A DNA stretch of 64,000 nucleotides from Maylandia zebra. Its lineage: Eukaryota > Chordata > Actinopteri > Cichliformes > Cichlidae. Both the position numbers and the translations under genes were made by a program. Location: NCBI RefSeq assembly GCF_041146795.1, contig NC_135174.1, positions 24,700,878-24,764,877 on the forward strand, read 5' to 3'. The notes below the pieces were generated by a model. That model was not told where the DNA came from. It made no database searches and saw nothing but the letters and a program-made list of their open reading frames with translations. Shown here in pieces: positions 33,566 through 47,482 of this stretch (the first letter of the stretch is position 1; each line of letters starts with the position of its first letter).

Positions 33566-36500
33566 TCAAGCTTGGTCTTCTTCCTCTTCTTGGTCCTGAA
33601 AAGCAAACAAAGCTGAGTTACAAATTAATCAGTTTTAAGTAAAAAAAATAAATAGATATCACACTTGTCAGAATATAGATGTAGACACTGATTCTCAAAC
33701 ACAGAGACACTGGAAATGGTCCCTAAATGACCAGAGAGTGGGAATGATATTCCAATGATTTAGAAAAAAATTATATGATCATGCTATATTTTATTTCACT
33801 AAAATTGAAACTGGATATTTCGTAATTGCTAAAAACCAAACATATTTGCTGGGTGCTCTCAAGAAAAAGTTTGAGAACCAATAGATGAGTAACGCATTCA
33901 CTCAGGTCAACCTTCTCCTGGGAGTCTTCCTCGTTAGACGGAGACTTTTCAGGTTCCTCTTGTGAACTCTCAGGTTCCCCGCGCTGCATCATTTCTTCTG
34001 CTGTTACCTCAACCTCAGCTGGAGGTGAGGAATCAGTGCTTTTGCTCTTCGGTTCTTCATCACCTGCCTGAGGGCAGAAAAGTTCTGGTTAAGCCTTGTT
34101 TTATTATTTCCAGCTTTTGAACAGACCTTTGACTCTGAAACCCAAAAGTGCTGCTTCCCCTGGGCAAATTTTCTACTTCAATGTTTAAAAAATGAGCAAA
34201 GTATTAAAGGGAAACATTGTGGATTCAAAAGAAGGTCATGCCACCTTTTCTTGGTCCAGGAGAATTCCTGATTCCTGTGCCTCCTGTTCAGATTCAGATG
34301 TCTTCACAGGTTCAATGTTCTCACTCTGTGGAGCTGAAGCTGGCTCCACTTGGATGGCATCTTCAGGTTTGCCAGTTTCTTCTTCATGGGCCTTATGGTA
34401 AAGGAAAAGTAAAGCAGATTAGATTATGGAGAACATAATAATTCTGTGTTTCTACCTGTGCTCAGTCTGACTGTGTTGTCTCAGAAAACTCTTGCTCTTC
34501 TCATCTTTATTTGTGTTCCTTGTCTCCTCTGTCCTCCCCTGGCCTGAACTTTAACTCATCTTCAAATCTACCTCACCACTCTGCTGATCTTTCCTTCATC
34601 TTTTCTTGTACTTGAGCCTGCACCTCTTGCCTCTTCGATCTGAATAAGTGCCAAACTGAATCCTCAACGCGCAGTCTGCATTTCACCTGCTTCACCTTTT
34701 CTGTGTTGTGAGAGTCAAGGTCAGGAGGACTTTGCTTGCTGTATTGATCTTCTGTTTCATTTGATTTTGAATCACTGCCATCTTGTGTGAGAGTTGACTG
34801 TAGTGGGCCAGTCTTCTCAGGTTCAGCAGTTTCAGACTGATCAACCTCCTGCAAAGCAGATAAGAGCCACAATTACTAACTAAACTATTTTAGCACCACA
34901 AACAAAATCAAGTTGTGCCATTTCTTTCTTGACAGTGTTTGACCACTGTTTAATGATATTTCTTACATTATCCAGGCAAATACGACAAAATTTCTCCTGA
35001 CCTTATCCTCATCTTGGTCACCTTCCTTCTCTTCCTTTTGGCTGGTAATTCCTTCCTTCTCCTCCTCTTCAGTTTTTTCCTCAACACTATTCGTACTTGG
35101 CTCTATTTCTGTTTTTTCTTCTATTTGCTCCATCCTTGTCTCCACTTCAGTTTTTTCATCAGGCTTCTCTTCAAACTCCTCTTTGACCTCTGTGCCCTGC
35201 CCCTCAGATAGGTAAGAATGACCGGCCTCTGCAGGTTTTCCTTCAGGTGGCTCTGGACTGGTTGCTGCTTTATCTGTGATGTCCACCTGGCAGATCTCAA
35301 ACCATTTATAGTCAGTGATTTGTAGTTTCTTTCAAAAACCATACGATGCAAGTCATGCAGTTTAGAGTGAGCTTGGTAGACTGACCCATCACCAAAGAAA
35401 AAAAACCCCAGAAGCACTAAAGGCTCAAAACCAAAAACCACAGAAATGAAAGGGACAATCAGAAAATATCACAGAGATTGCCACCACCTCCAGAGGCACT
35501 CATAAATTCTTATCACCTCCTTTTCAGTGACATTTTCCTGCACTTCAGTTTGGCGATCTTCTGCGCCTTTCTGGTTTTCCAGATTGGGTGTGTTTAATTT
35601 CTCATCTTGTATGGGTTTGCTGTCCTCCACTTCTCCTGTTGTGGCTGCGGTGGGTGCTTCAGAATCTGTGGGCTTGTTCTCAGAGAGCTGTCGATGTGTT
35701 TATGTTATATGTTTTTAAACGATTTGCTTAAAAGTATTTTGGAGTAATTGGAAGCAAGTGGAGAGGATTGAAATGAAAATAAGCAACTGGTCATTTTAAA
35801 GGATAACAGGAGAAATAAGAAAACATCTCAATACATACTAATTTTTTAAAATTTGATGTAAGAAACACAAACAAATGTTTGGTTAGATTAAAAGTTTTGT
35901 GTTTTACAAGTAGTTTGCGACTCCTCCCAGGTCTCACTGACCTTTCGCTCCTCCTCCCTTAGCTTCGCCTGGTGTAACTCCTCCTCTCTGGCTTTTGCCT
36001 GCTCTTTCTCCAGGAGTGCCAGTTTGGCCTTTTTCTACAAATGAAATTGTGGTTACAACAAAGATCCTTCTAACTATGCTTACATAGCTTACAAAAGCTT
36101 ACACCTAGACCTTTTAATCCTTGTAATCCTAAAGTGGCTGTAGATCTCTATAGGCATGCAGGGATCTGTTGATACTTTCTGAGTCAAGGTAAAAAGGTGA
36201 CTGGGTTTTTGTTACCTTGGCTTTTAATTTTTCAGCCTGATAAGCTTAGACTGTCTAAGCCTCTTTTATCCTTTATATCAGCCCTTAAAACCTATGTAAG
36301 GACAGAGGCTTTACGGCACTAGTAGTGTAAGCAGAAATAGTTTCACTGCTCACACTTTAACAGCCAGTGGAAGCTTCCAAGAGCTAATCATCTGTTTCAC
36401 TGTCAGCTGTTGTTTACTACAGCACTTTTGTAGTTATTATGGTGCTAATTTAACTATTTGGATTCTGTTTAATACTGTATACTGTCACATAAGGCTGATG

Positions 36501-37630
36501 AATGCTAATAGTGCGACACTGTAAAATACTCCAAGTGTTTACTCCACTGAAAATAATTTAGATTTGAGCACTTGTAGCTTCTTAAACAAATGACACGAAT
36601 GCTTATTTATGTTAGTTACATAACACAAAGACATATTTGGCTTTAAATTGTGACACCTGGAGTGGGAATAAAATTGACTCAAAATACTTTGAGGGCTTCA
36701 AAGTTGGACAGTTTTCAGATTATAAAGGTCAAATTTAAGTTACAAAGTACAAAAAAAGAGAAAAGAACCCCCACCCCAGTTTTAAATTTCTAGTTTTAAA
36801 AATTGTGGAGATGTCACCAAGCCAAACATCCATATCAAAACAGACAGCAGAACTGCATTAACTCAGTACTTTTATTTCAAAATAGTATTGCTTCTGATGA
36901 TCACACCAAGCATTATATTTTGTAAGTTAATGGTGTTGCACCTGTTATTATGCAGCACATGGCTAGTCTCCTAAACACGATATGGACAGAACCACAGCAG
37001 CTCAGCCACAGAGCAAGAGTCACCAACACTATGGGTTAGTAACTGCAGAGGTCTACGCTAGACCTTTGGCGTTAACAACACTAAAACTACAATTTAATTC
37101 CCAAACTTACAAGGTTGTCATTTACGTTCGCTGCACTGTGACAAAGGCTGCGCCTCATATTAGACAATAAGTTGTGCATGCTACCCCCTACTGACAGGAC
37201 AACAAAACAGCGACTATTATCAGGGAATTTTTTTTCTTCCACGATGCCGATTCTCAATTTTTTTAATTGTTTCTTAGTGGCATTGACAATAATCTTGAGT
37301 CTCCAACACTTATAAAAAATAACCAGAAATATATGCAAAAATTAGATCTGTCTGGCTCCCCCCCCTATTAATGCCCCGATTTACTAATCTTTTGATTCAG
37401 GTATTTTTTCTGACTGTGTTGTCATAAAATAGCATGACTTGTAAACTGTAACAGGTGCAGTAATGAATAAAAGAAGAGCTCGCCTCTGTTTGGTATTCAC
37501 GGTTTGAGCTGTACTTGTAAAGCCAGTGAGCCAGATACAGGATCGGGTTCACAGGTCGCTGCTCGGCCACTTCAGCCAGCCCGTCCGCCAGGCACTGACC
37601 CAGGTTTCTTTTTAAATACTCCGAGTCCAT
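33566..37630 (-). CDS. DPY30 domain-containing protein (DYDC1/DYDC2-like) with Glu-rich tail
   Basis: Eight coding exons on the minus strand: 37484-37630, 35942-36034, 35517-35687, 35002-35286, 34696-34848 (or from 34687), 34245-34391, 33912-34067 and 33566-33595. All are phase 0, giving about 393 aa. Residues 1-45 carry the DYDC form of the Dpy-30 dimerisation motif ([20 protein letters not shown], then [15 protein letters not shown]). A charged coiled coil ([19 protein letters not shown]) follows, then about 260 residues of Glu/Lys/Ser/Thr/Pro-rich disorder ending EEEEDQA. The head and its place next to prxl2a match human DYDC1/DYDC2, but those proteins are under 200 aa, so the tail is an extension or expansion. 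Dpy-30 motifs dock on amphipathic helices, for example of AKAP or radial-spoke proteins; a ciliary or sperm role is inferred. The first intron seems to use a GC donor (GAG|GCGAGC). Middle exons rest on frame and splice sites, and extra small exons may be missing. Confidence 0.8.
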
Positions 37631-40600
37631 CCGTATGTTTTCCTGTCTGAATAGCGAAAAACATCATTATATTAACAACTAAAGTGAAAAACGCATGTAT
37701 CACTTTTAATAAACAGCAAGTAGCGTCGGAACAGGAAGTTTCCCAGCAAATAAAACATTTCGGTCGTTTTTGTTTTTTTCTGTTAGCGGTTAGACTAAGC
37801 GTTTTTCTCTTCTGTTTTATAAATGTTAGTTTCATACAGTAACTAAAAAACGACAGGAAGACAAACAAACCTGCTTCTTCCTGAAAGTCCGTGTGTAGTG
37901 GTTAGGGCTCCATGGTAACGGTGTCACATTATTAATCTCCCCCTCAGTGTTTTGAATTAGCCAACTTCTGACTGCTACTGCTCTATACACCACAAGTGTA
38001 TTCTCCCAGTACCTATAACTGCAGCTTATGCAGTGGAGAACGGTGTGTTATGATTTATGAGTTAATCATCATTTGAACATTTAACACATTTTAACAGCCG
38101 CTAAATGACTGTGATTTTTTACTTAATAATAAATAGTTTACACAACAAACCACGTCACGAAACGTGTATCTGGAATTGTAGGAAATCTGTAAATGTACCT
38201 GTCTCTAAGGTACCACGAGCCAACTTCTGTAGTTTAAATGTGTTATAGGCTATAAATAAAATATGTATGTGACAGTCAACACAAAATGCTTTAGACATTT
38301 TTCATAGTGCTTGTTTGAGGTGTTTTTTTTCTTTTCTTTTTAATTTTCTAAAAATAATTTATTTAATACAGTGGGCTGACCTCAGAAACTGAGTATCGAT
38401 CTTACACGAGTATGGATCTGATAACAATACCAGAACTGGCATCAATATAATCGATATCAATACTCTGTTTTTTTCATCGTTTCTTTTATTTGCTGTAAAA
38501 GAATTAAGTAAATATCTGCAGCTACAGTTTTACTTCATAAAGAAAATGTATAATACATAAGGATAGGTACAAAAATAGAGAAACATAGAGTTGTGTGAAA
38601 AAGTATTTGCCTGCCTTCTTTTCTTTTCTTGTACATTTGCCACATTTACATGTTTCAGATCCTTAAATGATTAAACTAAAATATATTGAAGAGTTATGAC
38701 TTTCCTGTCACTGTTCACTGTAATCCTGTAATTTGCAATTAGAAAACACTTTGGTGACTAAACTCAATTATTCATAAATAACAATTCAAAAGAAAAAAAT
38801 TTAAATATCAAGATGAAGCCATATACATCAAGAAACATGAAATGTCCTGAAAACATTATATATAACTGTGACATTAACGAGCATTTAATAAGTACATTAT
38901 ATTTCTGATAATGTGCAGCAAACTAAAACTTAGCTACTTAGATGTATATCTGCACATTTCAGACATTGAAATTTGAGCTGCAGTTGCAGTTGCAATGCAT
39001 AGATAAATGCAATTGCATTTATCTATGCATTTCACTCAGACAAAATACAGACAAACATTTTGAATTCTGTATGGTGATCTAAGAATGTGACTCAGGTACC
39101 TTTATGATAATTCAAATGGCTTCTCAGACCAGTAACATGAAGTAACATTGCAAGAAGAGAGAAGTCAGACCTCTCTCTCTTGGCTGAAGAGCTCCCTCTG
39201 AACACCAGACCCAGTGCAGAGGACTGAACATGAGAGGCTTTTTTTTTAAACATATAATGCTATATATGTAAAGGTTTCCAGGAGTTTAATTTAGTGAATG
39301 CTTTATTTAAAAGCATTCTTGTTTTAGTGACTCTGATCATAATGTTTCATGGAATAACCCTGCTGGTTCCTATTTTGGTACAAACAGCTTTGCCTTTAAT
39401 AATTATTTAAATAAAGACACTTCCCATTTTGCAACCATAATAAAACGCTTTTGTCTGCAACGCACAGCTGTGCAAGGCAGCAAAGCCACTTTGTGAGTTT
39501 CGAGAAATGAAATCTGCAGAGAAATGAAACTATAGCTGTTGTGGTATGTGGGCTTTGTTTTTTTTTTTTGGTTTTTTTTGCTTCCTTAGTTTATAGAGTT
39601 TAGGTTTATCCTAAAAGAATAATGGTTGTGTTTTTGTGATTTTTTTGTTTTTTTTGTTTCTGCATTACTTTTCTTATTGCTCCTGTTATTGCTGATTTGG
39701 TCACTTCCAAACTAAACAAAATTAAAATACTAAATTTCAGGGTTCTAAGTAAAGTGTTTGTAAAGTAACACACAGGGGCAGTGTTACCTCACAGCAGAAA
39801 GGTTGGATCTGTATGTGAACTGAATGGTTGCAGCGATAGAAATCATGTTCAGTTATGCTTCTCAGTCAAACGGCCATGGTTTTAATTTGTATAGAATATA
39901 AAGGATTTCTGTCCTTTAAATTTCCCTTCTGTTTGTTTTAGTTTTATTTTGCAAAATGGGTTTGTGTATTTCAGTTTCATTGTTAAAAATGTTAGCTTTT
40001 CTTATAGGAAACCCACTATAGTGGGTTTTTGGTACCATGCAGTGGTTGTCAGGAGGAAAGTATTAAGAAAATCAAAGGAGATATTATAAATCCAAACCAC
40101 CACAATTTGAAGTTCACTGTTGCTCAGTGTTTGAGAAAGTTCAGTTCACTCTAATTTTTAGGATCTTTTATTGCATGGGGGGAAATAGATGGTAATTTTG
40201 CAGCACACACAGGGGGTGCAATGCTGCCTGAAGATGACTCCATCATTAACTGGATCTACCAATCTCATACCCAAGGTGTCAATTAATACTAAGTTATGTT
40301 TAGTATGTAACCCAGACAAAACCGTTTTATCATCTAAACTTAGCCAGGTAATTGTTATAGACTAAACCTTACTAGTGAGTGGAAGTAAAACTTAAATGGA
40401 AAGGGGAAAAAATGAGTACAAAACATAAAACTCCCAACAGGACATGACGCAGGGCCACCTGGCTGTTCACTCTGGAAAGTGTCCCCTGTAGACTCAGTTT
40501 TAATGAACATGCCATAAAATTGCTGGACTGTCTCCATTCAACCTCAAGTCCAAGTCATGCTGGCCAGACATGAGATATGAGATGTTTTGTCACATTTGGA

Positions 40601-42299
40601 ATATGAGGTGTTGTTATCTGGGTCATAAAGTATCCTGCTCATTTCACCACAAACCAAAAATAATACTGTGAAATATTCATGGTAATTATTCTTTTTTAAA
40701 ATGTGTACTTCTTCATTTTTTCATTTATTAGTAGTCAAGGATTCAAGGCCTTAAGTTGTATAATTGACAAACAAAATACTACCTGAATCACTGATCAAAC
40801 TTTTAAGCCAGATCTATTTAATCATTTAGGATTATTTTATTTTATATGCTGCTCACTGTGTTCTGAAACTGAGACAGTAAGCTGGCCTGAGGGAGAGGAG
40901 AAGGTGGGAAATTTGTAGCAGGCTCCATTTCCAAGAAACCAATGACACCCAGTTAACATTTGTAATCGCAGGTATCATTTTCCTTGTATAATCATACTAC
41001 ACACCTTTCAGCCAAATATAGCCTTCACATCGACATGAGGGACTTTCACAATCAGGCCCTCTGACTGCATATGCGGATGATTTTTAAACCAAGTGTGTTG
41101 TTTGTATAATGTGACCCTCCATAAATTTGATAAGAGGTGACATCCTCGTATTAATATTATTGTCATTAAACTGCAGATGCAGGTTTAATTTGAGTCATAG
41201 ATGTGGGGGAAGCACATTTAGTAAACATTTGATACTTTTCATACATAAATTTTTAACATCAGCATAATACACATTTTAATTTTTTTTTAAAAAGAAAAAC
41301 ACTAAAATCGGTGGTAGTCCGTAGTAAGTCTTTTACTTCTTTCCTGTCTTTTATTGGGGTGCAAAGACATGTGTTTTAGATACTTAGGTGGGAACCTTAA
41401 ATCTATAAGTATGTTTTATTCGTTCAAATATTCTTTCAAACATTAAATTGGGGCCATCGAGTGGGTCCATTCACTGAATGTCTTTAAAAAGTGTGTTTTG
41501 GAGAGAAGTTGGACATACAGAATGGTAAACCAAACTGCCAATTTACTCAGAGCAGCAGTTTGATTTATAACCCTCGTGCTTCTTTGTAATGGCAGTAAAT
41601 TATCAAAAGTGGTCAAAACTGATGCACATTGTTAAATACCGAACTGTTGACATCAGAATGGCCTGATAACAAGGGGAAGGTGTCCCACTATGAGTTCACA
41701 CAGGAGTTTCATCCATTATCCTCACATCCCACTTATTGATACAATATATTTCTATTGGCTCCAGTCTGTAAGGATGGTATCAGCCACACAGCTGACATAA
41801 TAGCTCACAGTGGAAACAGTTATTGTAAGAGAAAGTTTTAATATAGATGTTTATTATTTAGGCTCATAAACATCTGGAAAAAAAATTAATCCAGATTTTC
41901 AAACTGTACATTTGTTTTTCTCGTGTATGAACCTGCAAAGTATGCTCAAGTTTATTTCTGAAATCAGATAAATGGATTACAAACACACAAGAATACTGAA
42001 ATACAATAAGTTTAACACCTCTGATTTAAATATTTTATTGGTGAACAGAGCTGAGATTTTAAGGTTTTTTTTTTTTTTCTTTTCTTTTCTTTTCATTAAA
42101 TTCAACCAAACACCTGCAGTCCTGTTTTCAGGCTATGTTTAACTCCTCTGTGTTTATATCAGCACTCTCCGAAGTGCTGATGCAAACGTATTATGTCACC
42201 AGAAGGTCTTAATGTGCAGATTTTTCACATTCTGGCAAAACCCAAAACTACTTCAGCTCTCAGTTCCTTATTTTTATAATGCTCAACAGATTATGCTCC
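37631..42299. other. Intergenic DNA, little visible content
   Basis: The first 150 bases upstream of the DPY30-motif gene probably hold its promoter. The rest is AT-rich, with T-rich runs (39558-39580, 39641-39657, 42065-42077) and no open frame over about 60 codons that looks real. No RNA gene or recognised transposon was seen. Confidence 0.5.
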
Positions 42300-42309
42300 A
42301 AAACTTTTA

Positions 42310-42694
42310 AGTGAGAGGAATCATGCGCTCATGGGTCCGTGCTGGGGAGAAGAAACCGTCGTGCGCTCCGTTCATCAGCGCTGCCGCGGTTCTTTTCTTC
42401 TCTCTGCCACAAAATAATAGTAATCGAGTCTCACTCTGGGAAATGCGCTCAGGAGCGACCAGCGGTGTGGGAACGGGACGTGATTCCGGTACCGAAGTGT
42501 CAAAGGTCTGATTTTACCTGCAGCGACTCCTCCGGTTTCACTGCAGGACGCCACACTGCGCCAGCAACAGCCGCCTTGCAGCCCCGCGCTGGAAGGAGAA
42601 GAATTGCGTTCTCAGTGTAAGACTTGAAAGAAGACACTGTTTTATTTTTCTATTTTCTTGGATTCTGTGGAAATATTTCTGTTCCCGTGCAAGG
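42310..42694 (+). other. Candidate non-coding first exon / CpG-rich promoter
   Basis: A CpG-rich block in otherwise AT-rich DNA ('gtccgtgctgg', 'cgtcgtgcgctccg', 'cgctgccgcgg', 'cagccccgcgctgg'). It ends at a good + strand donor, CAAG|GTAACG (GT at 42695-42696). The first coding exon of the downstream sodium channel gene starts behind a good acceptor (56067), so a remote 5'UTR exon must exist, and this block is one place for it. The link is inference. Overlapping frames here are short and not convincing. Confidence 0.3.
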
Positions 42695-44756
42695 TAACGC
42701 ACCACCTGTATTCTGTTGCCTTCCATGAGCCTGGAGGTGGCTCCTGCATTAAGTTAAGACTCGGAAAAAGTTGCCTGTCTGGCTGCAGTTTCGGGAGGGG
42801 TTTGATGATTATTTGGCGCTGTTTGGTGTCTTCATTGGTTGTGAGTTTGCTATATTTGCTCCCTTACTTGAAATTAAACGGACAAGTTTGGTATCTTCCA
42901 GATTTTAAGATGAGGGCAGTTAAGCTATTCTTTAGAATCACTTGATTTTATGCTCTTCTTATTTGGACTGGGGTGAAACCTTCACAGTTTTCTGTGGCTG
43001 GGTACTGCGTACTTCCGCGCCAATCAAAAAAAATAAATAAATGAAAAGCTTTTTGATAAGAGAGGCTTTGGATTTGTTCCAGAAATACACTGTAATTGAG
43101 CCAGACAGATTTATGGCTTCACAAAAGCTTATTAAATATGTTTATGAGGAAGCATGTGGTTGTTTGTGTGCATACATAAGCTGTGACAAATTATTTCATT
43201 GCAAATGTTATGCAATAGTAACGCAGGGAAAGCGTATGTGAACATCACAACAGGGCCGTTTCTACACCTGCGAGGTGAAACTCCCATGTGGCACGTAGCT
43301 GTAATGTCCAGTGTGGACACTGCAACCTTCTCAAAACCCCCACTACGCTTCCTCTTGCAGAGACAGAGTTGTATTTTTAGCTCATGTCTTCATAGCAGAT
43401 GGGCAAGATCCTGTGATGCTGTGGATGCTCCTACCCAGCCGTTTCCATTAATCCATGCTGCCAAAATCAGAGGTCCAGGACTATGCATACAGCCTGGCTC
43501 CATGCAGGCAAAGCGGCGTCAAAAACCCGGAGGCTGGTGTTCCTGTTAGAGGCTGCCAACAATGCACCTGCAGATCTTATGTAACAGCTGGACTTACACA
43601 ATGGAGGCCAAGCAGTAGGATCAGTGCAACTTCCAACATGGGTTGGGACCTCAGGGGGCATTTTTAAACATTTTTAAATTTTATTTTCACAATTTTAGTT
43701 CATATTTAAATTTAAAAATACAAAGTTGTAGTTTCTGTTCTGCATTCTTCCCTAACCTTCTTACTTGTGACCTGACATATCTGGTGTAAATACATATGTG
43801 TGTTTTTTCATATGCACAAAATGGAAATTTTATGGAGAGATCTGTTGGCTTCTTCTCCAGGAGTGTGTTTGTGTGTCTTGTATCAGATGTTCTTGGATGC
43901 AGAAGGTGTCGGTTTTGAGTTACTTTCACCAAGTAAGACCATGTGACTGCCTGGCCGGGGCTCTGTATTTTCCACAGTATTCAAAAGGTGAAATAAGGTT
44001 AAAGATAAGTAAAGATTTTTTCTAAAAAACATGATCTAATTTATTCAGCTACCTGATGCAGTGTATTTGTCTTTAAAATATTGTTTGTCTTTGAAATATT
44101 ATTTAGTGAGATGGTTCAAACATTGGCAGCCCCTCATATAGATGTCTGTTTTTTAAGGTCTCTGTTGGTGTTATGGTTATGATAATAGCTCCCCCTGGTC
44201 CCACACAAGCTGGATGGAATATTCTCCATATCACTTCCACATGTAATCTACTCAGATTTCCGCTCACTGAGTGCAAAGGCCAAATGGGTCAGTTTGAGAC
44301 CACAGAAATCTGTTTAGAAAGTTGTATCAGACCAGAGGACAATTTTACAGGAAGAGAGCTTTCATACCACCACCAATGCTGAGAATTCCCTCTTCACAAT
44401 GCATGAATTGCGCCTCTATCTCTGGATTTTTTTGTGATATTTCCTTTGTGGCGTCAAAATGATGTCTCACAGTTTTTCTTATTTCATTTTCATGTGTTGC
44501 TGTAAGGTGAGGTGATATGAAATGTCTAAATTTGCCTTATCACCTTATGATAAAAAAAAAAAATCCATCAGAAAGTTTCTATATCCACAATCAGATAGAA
44601 TCATGCAGTGCCATCAATAAGATTTTGAGTAATCCTGCGTGACAAAAATAAATAAATTAATACATACAAAAATAAAATACACAAACGAATCATCCGTAAT
44701 GATGGAAATAACTGTAACTCTTTTTAAAACAAGCTTGCTTCAGTGGTGATCTCCTG

Positions 44757-45186
44757 CTGTCACAGCTGCGATGGCAGGCTGTGTGGAGTGTGGAAATTAG
44801 GACCCAAGATGCAGGCACAGCCTCTGATGTGAGTGAGCATTATTTTGACAGTGACGGTACAAATAGCAGTGATGATGGCAAGTGCAGAACCTAAACTGGA
44901 AAAAACTAACAAAAGCAAACTTGAACCCTTTAAATGGCAACACATGGAGACAGGGCAAAACACAAACAAACCATCAAAAAGCAGGTAAAAACACAGGGCT
45001 TATATACACACAGAAACAATCAGGGAATGAGAAAAAGGAGGGAGAAACAGCTGGGGTAATTAGACAAGAGCACAGAGAACACTAGACACTGGGAATAATC
45101 ACAAACAACCCAAAATAAACAAAACCACAGAATATTAATCAACTTAAAACATAAACACGGAATCCACAGACTCCAGACCGTGACAT
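44757..45186. mobile_element. Candidate non-autonomous DNA transposon
   Basis: It starts 'ctgtcacagctgcgatggca' and ends 'ccagaccgtgacat', so the ends share an inverted TGTCAC(A/G)G. In between is typical non-coding fish element text ('aggacccaagatgcaggcac', 'aacacagggct', 'acaatcagggaatgag', 'actagacactgggaataatc'). Related wording ('gccagatgcagggct') appears near 2115. No transposase is visible. hAT-like is possible but not shown. Confidence 0.45.
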
Positions 45187-45539
45187 CTGCGTTAGCTCTA
45201 AGGCTGACTTTCCCCACTTGAAATCTCATATTCTATTAGTATCATGATGTTTTGAAGTCGTCACCCTCCAGGAGCTCAAACATTTATGTAAGCAGTCGCT
45301 GTAGTCAGCCAGAAGCACATTATTAGGCAGTTTTCTTTAATGAAAGTCTGGATTAAAAATCTATAGCTATTCAAGATCTCTGTCTAAATAAATAAATGAA
45401 TCTGGGTAAATTCCCAGATGATTAAATATGCAACTATTTTGCTGGTAATAACTGAAATGAGTAAAGAAAATGAACAGCCTATTTATGCAAAATAATTCAT
45501 AACTTTATTGGGGGGTTATATTGGTTGGGTCTGATTATT

Positions 45540-45544
45540 ATTTT

Positions 45545-45575
<31 letters not shown>

Positions 45576-45578
45576 GGG
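45540..45578 (+). repeat. Homopolymer junction T15-G24
   Basis: A run of about 15 T followed directly by 24 G (45555-45578). Such poly-G tracts are prone to sequencing and length error. Confidence 0.9.
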
Positions 45579-47449
45579 TCCATAACCCCCCTACACCCCC
45601 TGGAAATTACGCCCCTGCTATGATTTGTCTGTTGGTATCCATGCACTTTGGTTTGGTTTGAGCATTGCGAGAGCCACTTTAGATGTGGTATTTGGGCCAA
45701 TTTGCACTTGTTTCTGCCTTTTCTACATCAACTTGTATTGGAAATAACTTCTTGTAAAGGAAAAGTAAAAATCTTGGTACCGGTTGATGATTACAAATAT
45801 AAACTTATTTAATGCTACAGTCACACAAGGGAAAATAGACTGTAGACCTTAGCATGGCTAAAAGTACTGTGACCATGTGCATTGAACTTGTGATCTAATT
45901 TCATCTGAAAGAGTTACTTTGTAGACAGGGACCAGATTTGATACCACTCTCGTCTATGTAGCCAGTGCATTAACCAGGTGGCAATCAGTTAAGTCTACCA
46001 TTGCAAAGAGATGCAGTGCAGACAAGTTGTGCTCATTGGCACAGACTGACTAAGATTCATTGAGCTATATGTTGGCAAGCTGTCTTTACAAATTAGATGG
46101 CAGTTATTTGCCAATCTGCCCAGAGTGATTGCATTTAGTCCAAGTCGAGTTGTGATTGTTTGGAAACAGGCTGGCTTCCAGTAAGCAACCTGTGATTGAA
46201 AGAAGTCACCTAGAGGTTGAGGGTGTAGCATGCTTAGACCCATTACTGAAGAATAAAGACTGAACAATATAGGAGGCATTTATCTCTGAGTAATGCTGTT
46301 GCACTTTTTCCCCTTTGTAGTGCTTCTTAAACATTTCTATACCTTGCATCCCCCCTGAAATCTATGCCTATGGTAGTAGCATACAGTAACACCACAGGGA
46401 GAAGCAACAGGTGCAGTTTCTGTTAGTGTGGCTTCCTGTGAGAGTATGAAATATATGGGTAATTGGTGGATGACAATGTGAGAGCAAACTACAGTGTTGT
46501 AAGTTGACCCCGTGAGAAAAAAGGGAACAGGAGGATGGCAAATGCCAAAGGATGTGTGAATAAAGGTCCTTGTTTGCTCTGTGGTGCTGTCATTTATAAT
46601 TACACAGCACTCAATTATGTGCATTGAAGGGACTGAGATGTCTGCTGTGTGACCACAAGATTTGTCTTTGAACTCCAAGCTGCTGTCATGCTTGTTTGAT
46701 GTGACATTTTTTTCCCCTCAAGATCTCATTGCTCTTCTGATTATGTTAGCAACTTGAGGATTTGGTGTTTGATTAACCCTCTCAAGGCAGGCATTGCCGA
46801 TTTGGAAGTTAAAAACTAACAACCTGATTACCCCACATACATATTTTATGAGTTTTTTTTACTCAGAAGTACCACTGCAGGACTTGGTTGTGCATTAGCA
46901 ACAAAAGGTTTAATTTGAGCCTGAGAGGGTTAATGGTGGTTAAATGAAATGTATTTACTGTCTCTGAGTATACAGCACACTCTGTATCACCATCTGAACT
47001 CAACCTGCCCTTGTGATAAAAGCCAAAAGCCAGCTGAGTTGGTTTCCAGAGGCGAATATTGGCAATTGCATTCCCCAGCCATATAATGTAACGAAGAGGT
47101 ATCTACATTACCCCGTCTATATCCTCAGCTGGAATGTCTCAGGTCACACGGTGTCCACTGACATGCAAGGTGATATATATATTACTGTCGGGGAAGGCTT
47201 CTGAAATCCGACATTCCCTCCTCTGTTTCCAACTGTGTCTGACAGCATGGAGGCATGGCCGTGATGATGTGTCTTAAGTTTTACTCTCAAGATAAAACCA
47301 GTGGAGGAAAGGACCTTTCAAGAACTATACTTAATGAAATAATAAAGAACTTATAAAGTATGATAAATATTAATGCAACTATATTTTAAAGGCGAGATTG
47401 TACTTTATATTCTATTGGATTAATTTTATTTCTTTCTTCTTCTTCTTCC

Positions 47450-47482
<33 letters not shown>

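Noticed and set aside
42311-42620. Short coding frames in the CpG-rich block at 42.3 kb
   Set aside because: Overlapping frames of under 100 codons with no homology; better explained as a non-coding exon or promoter.
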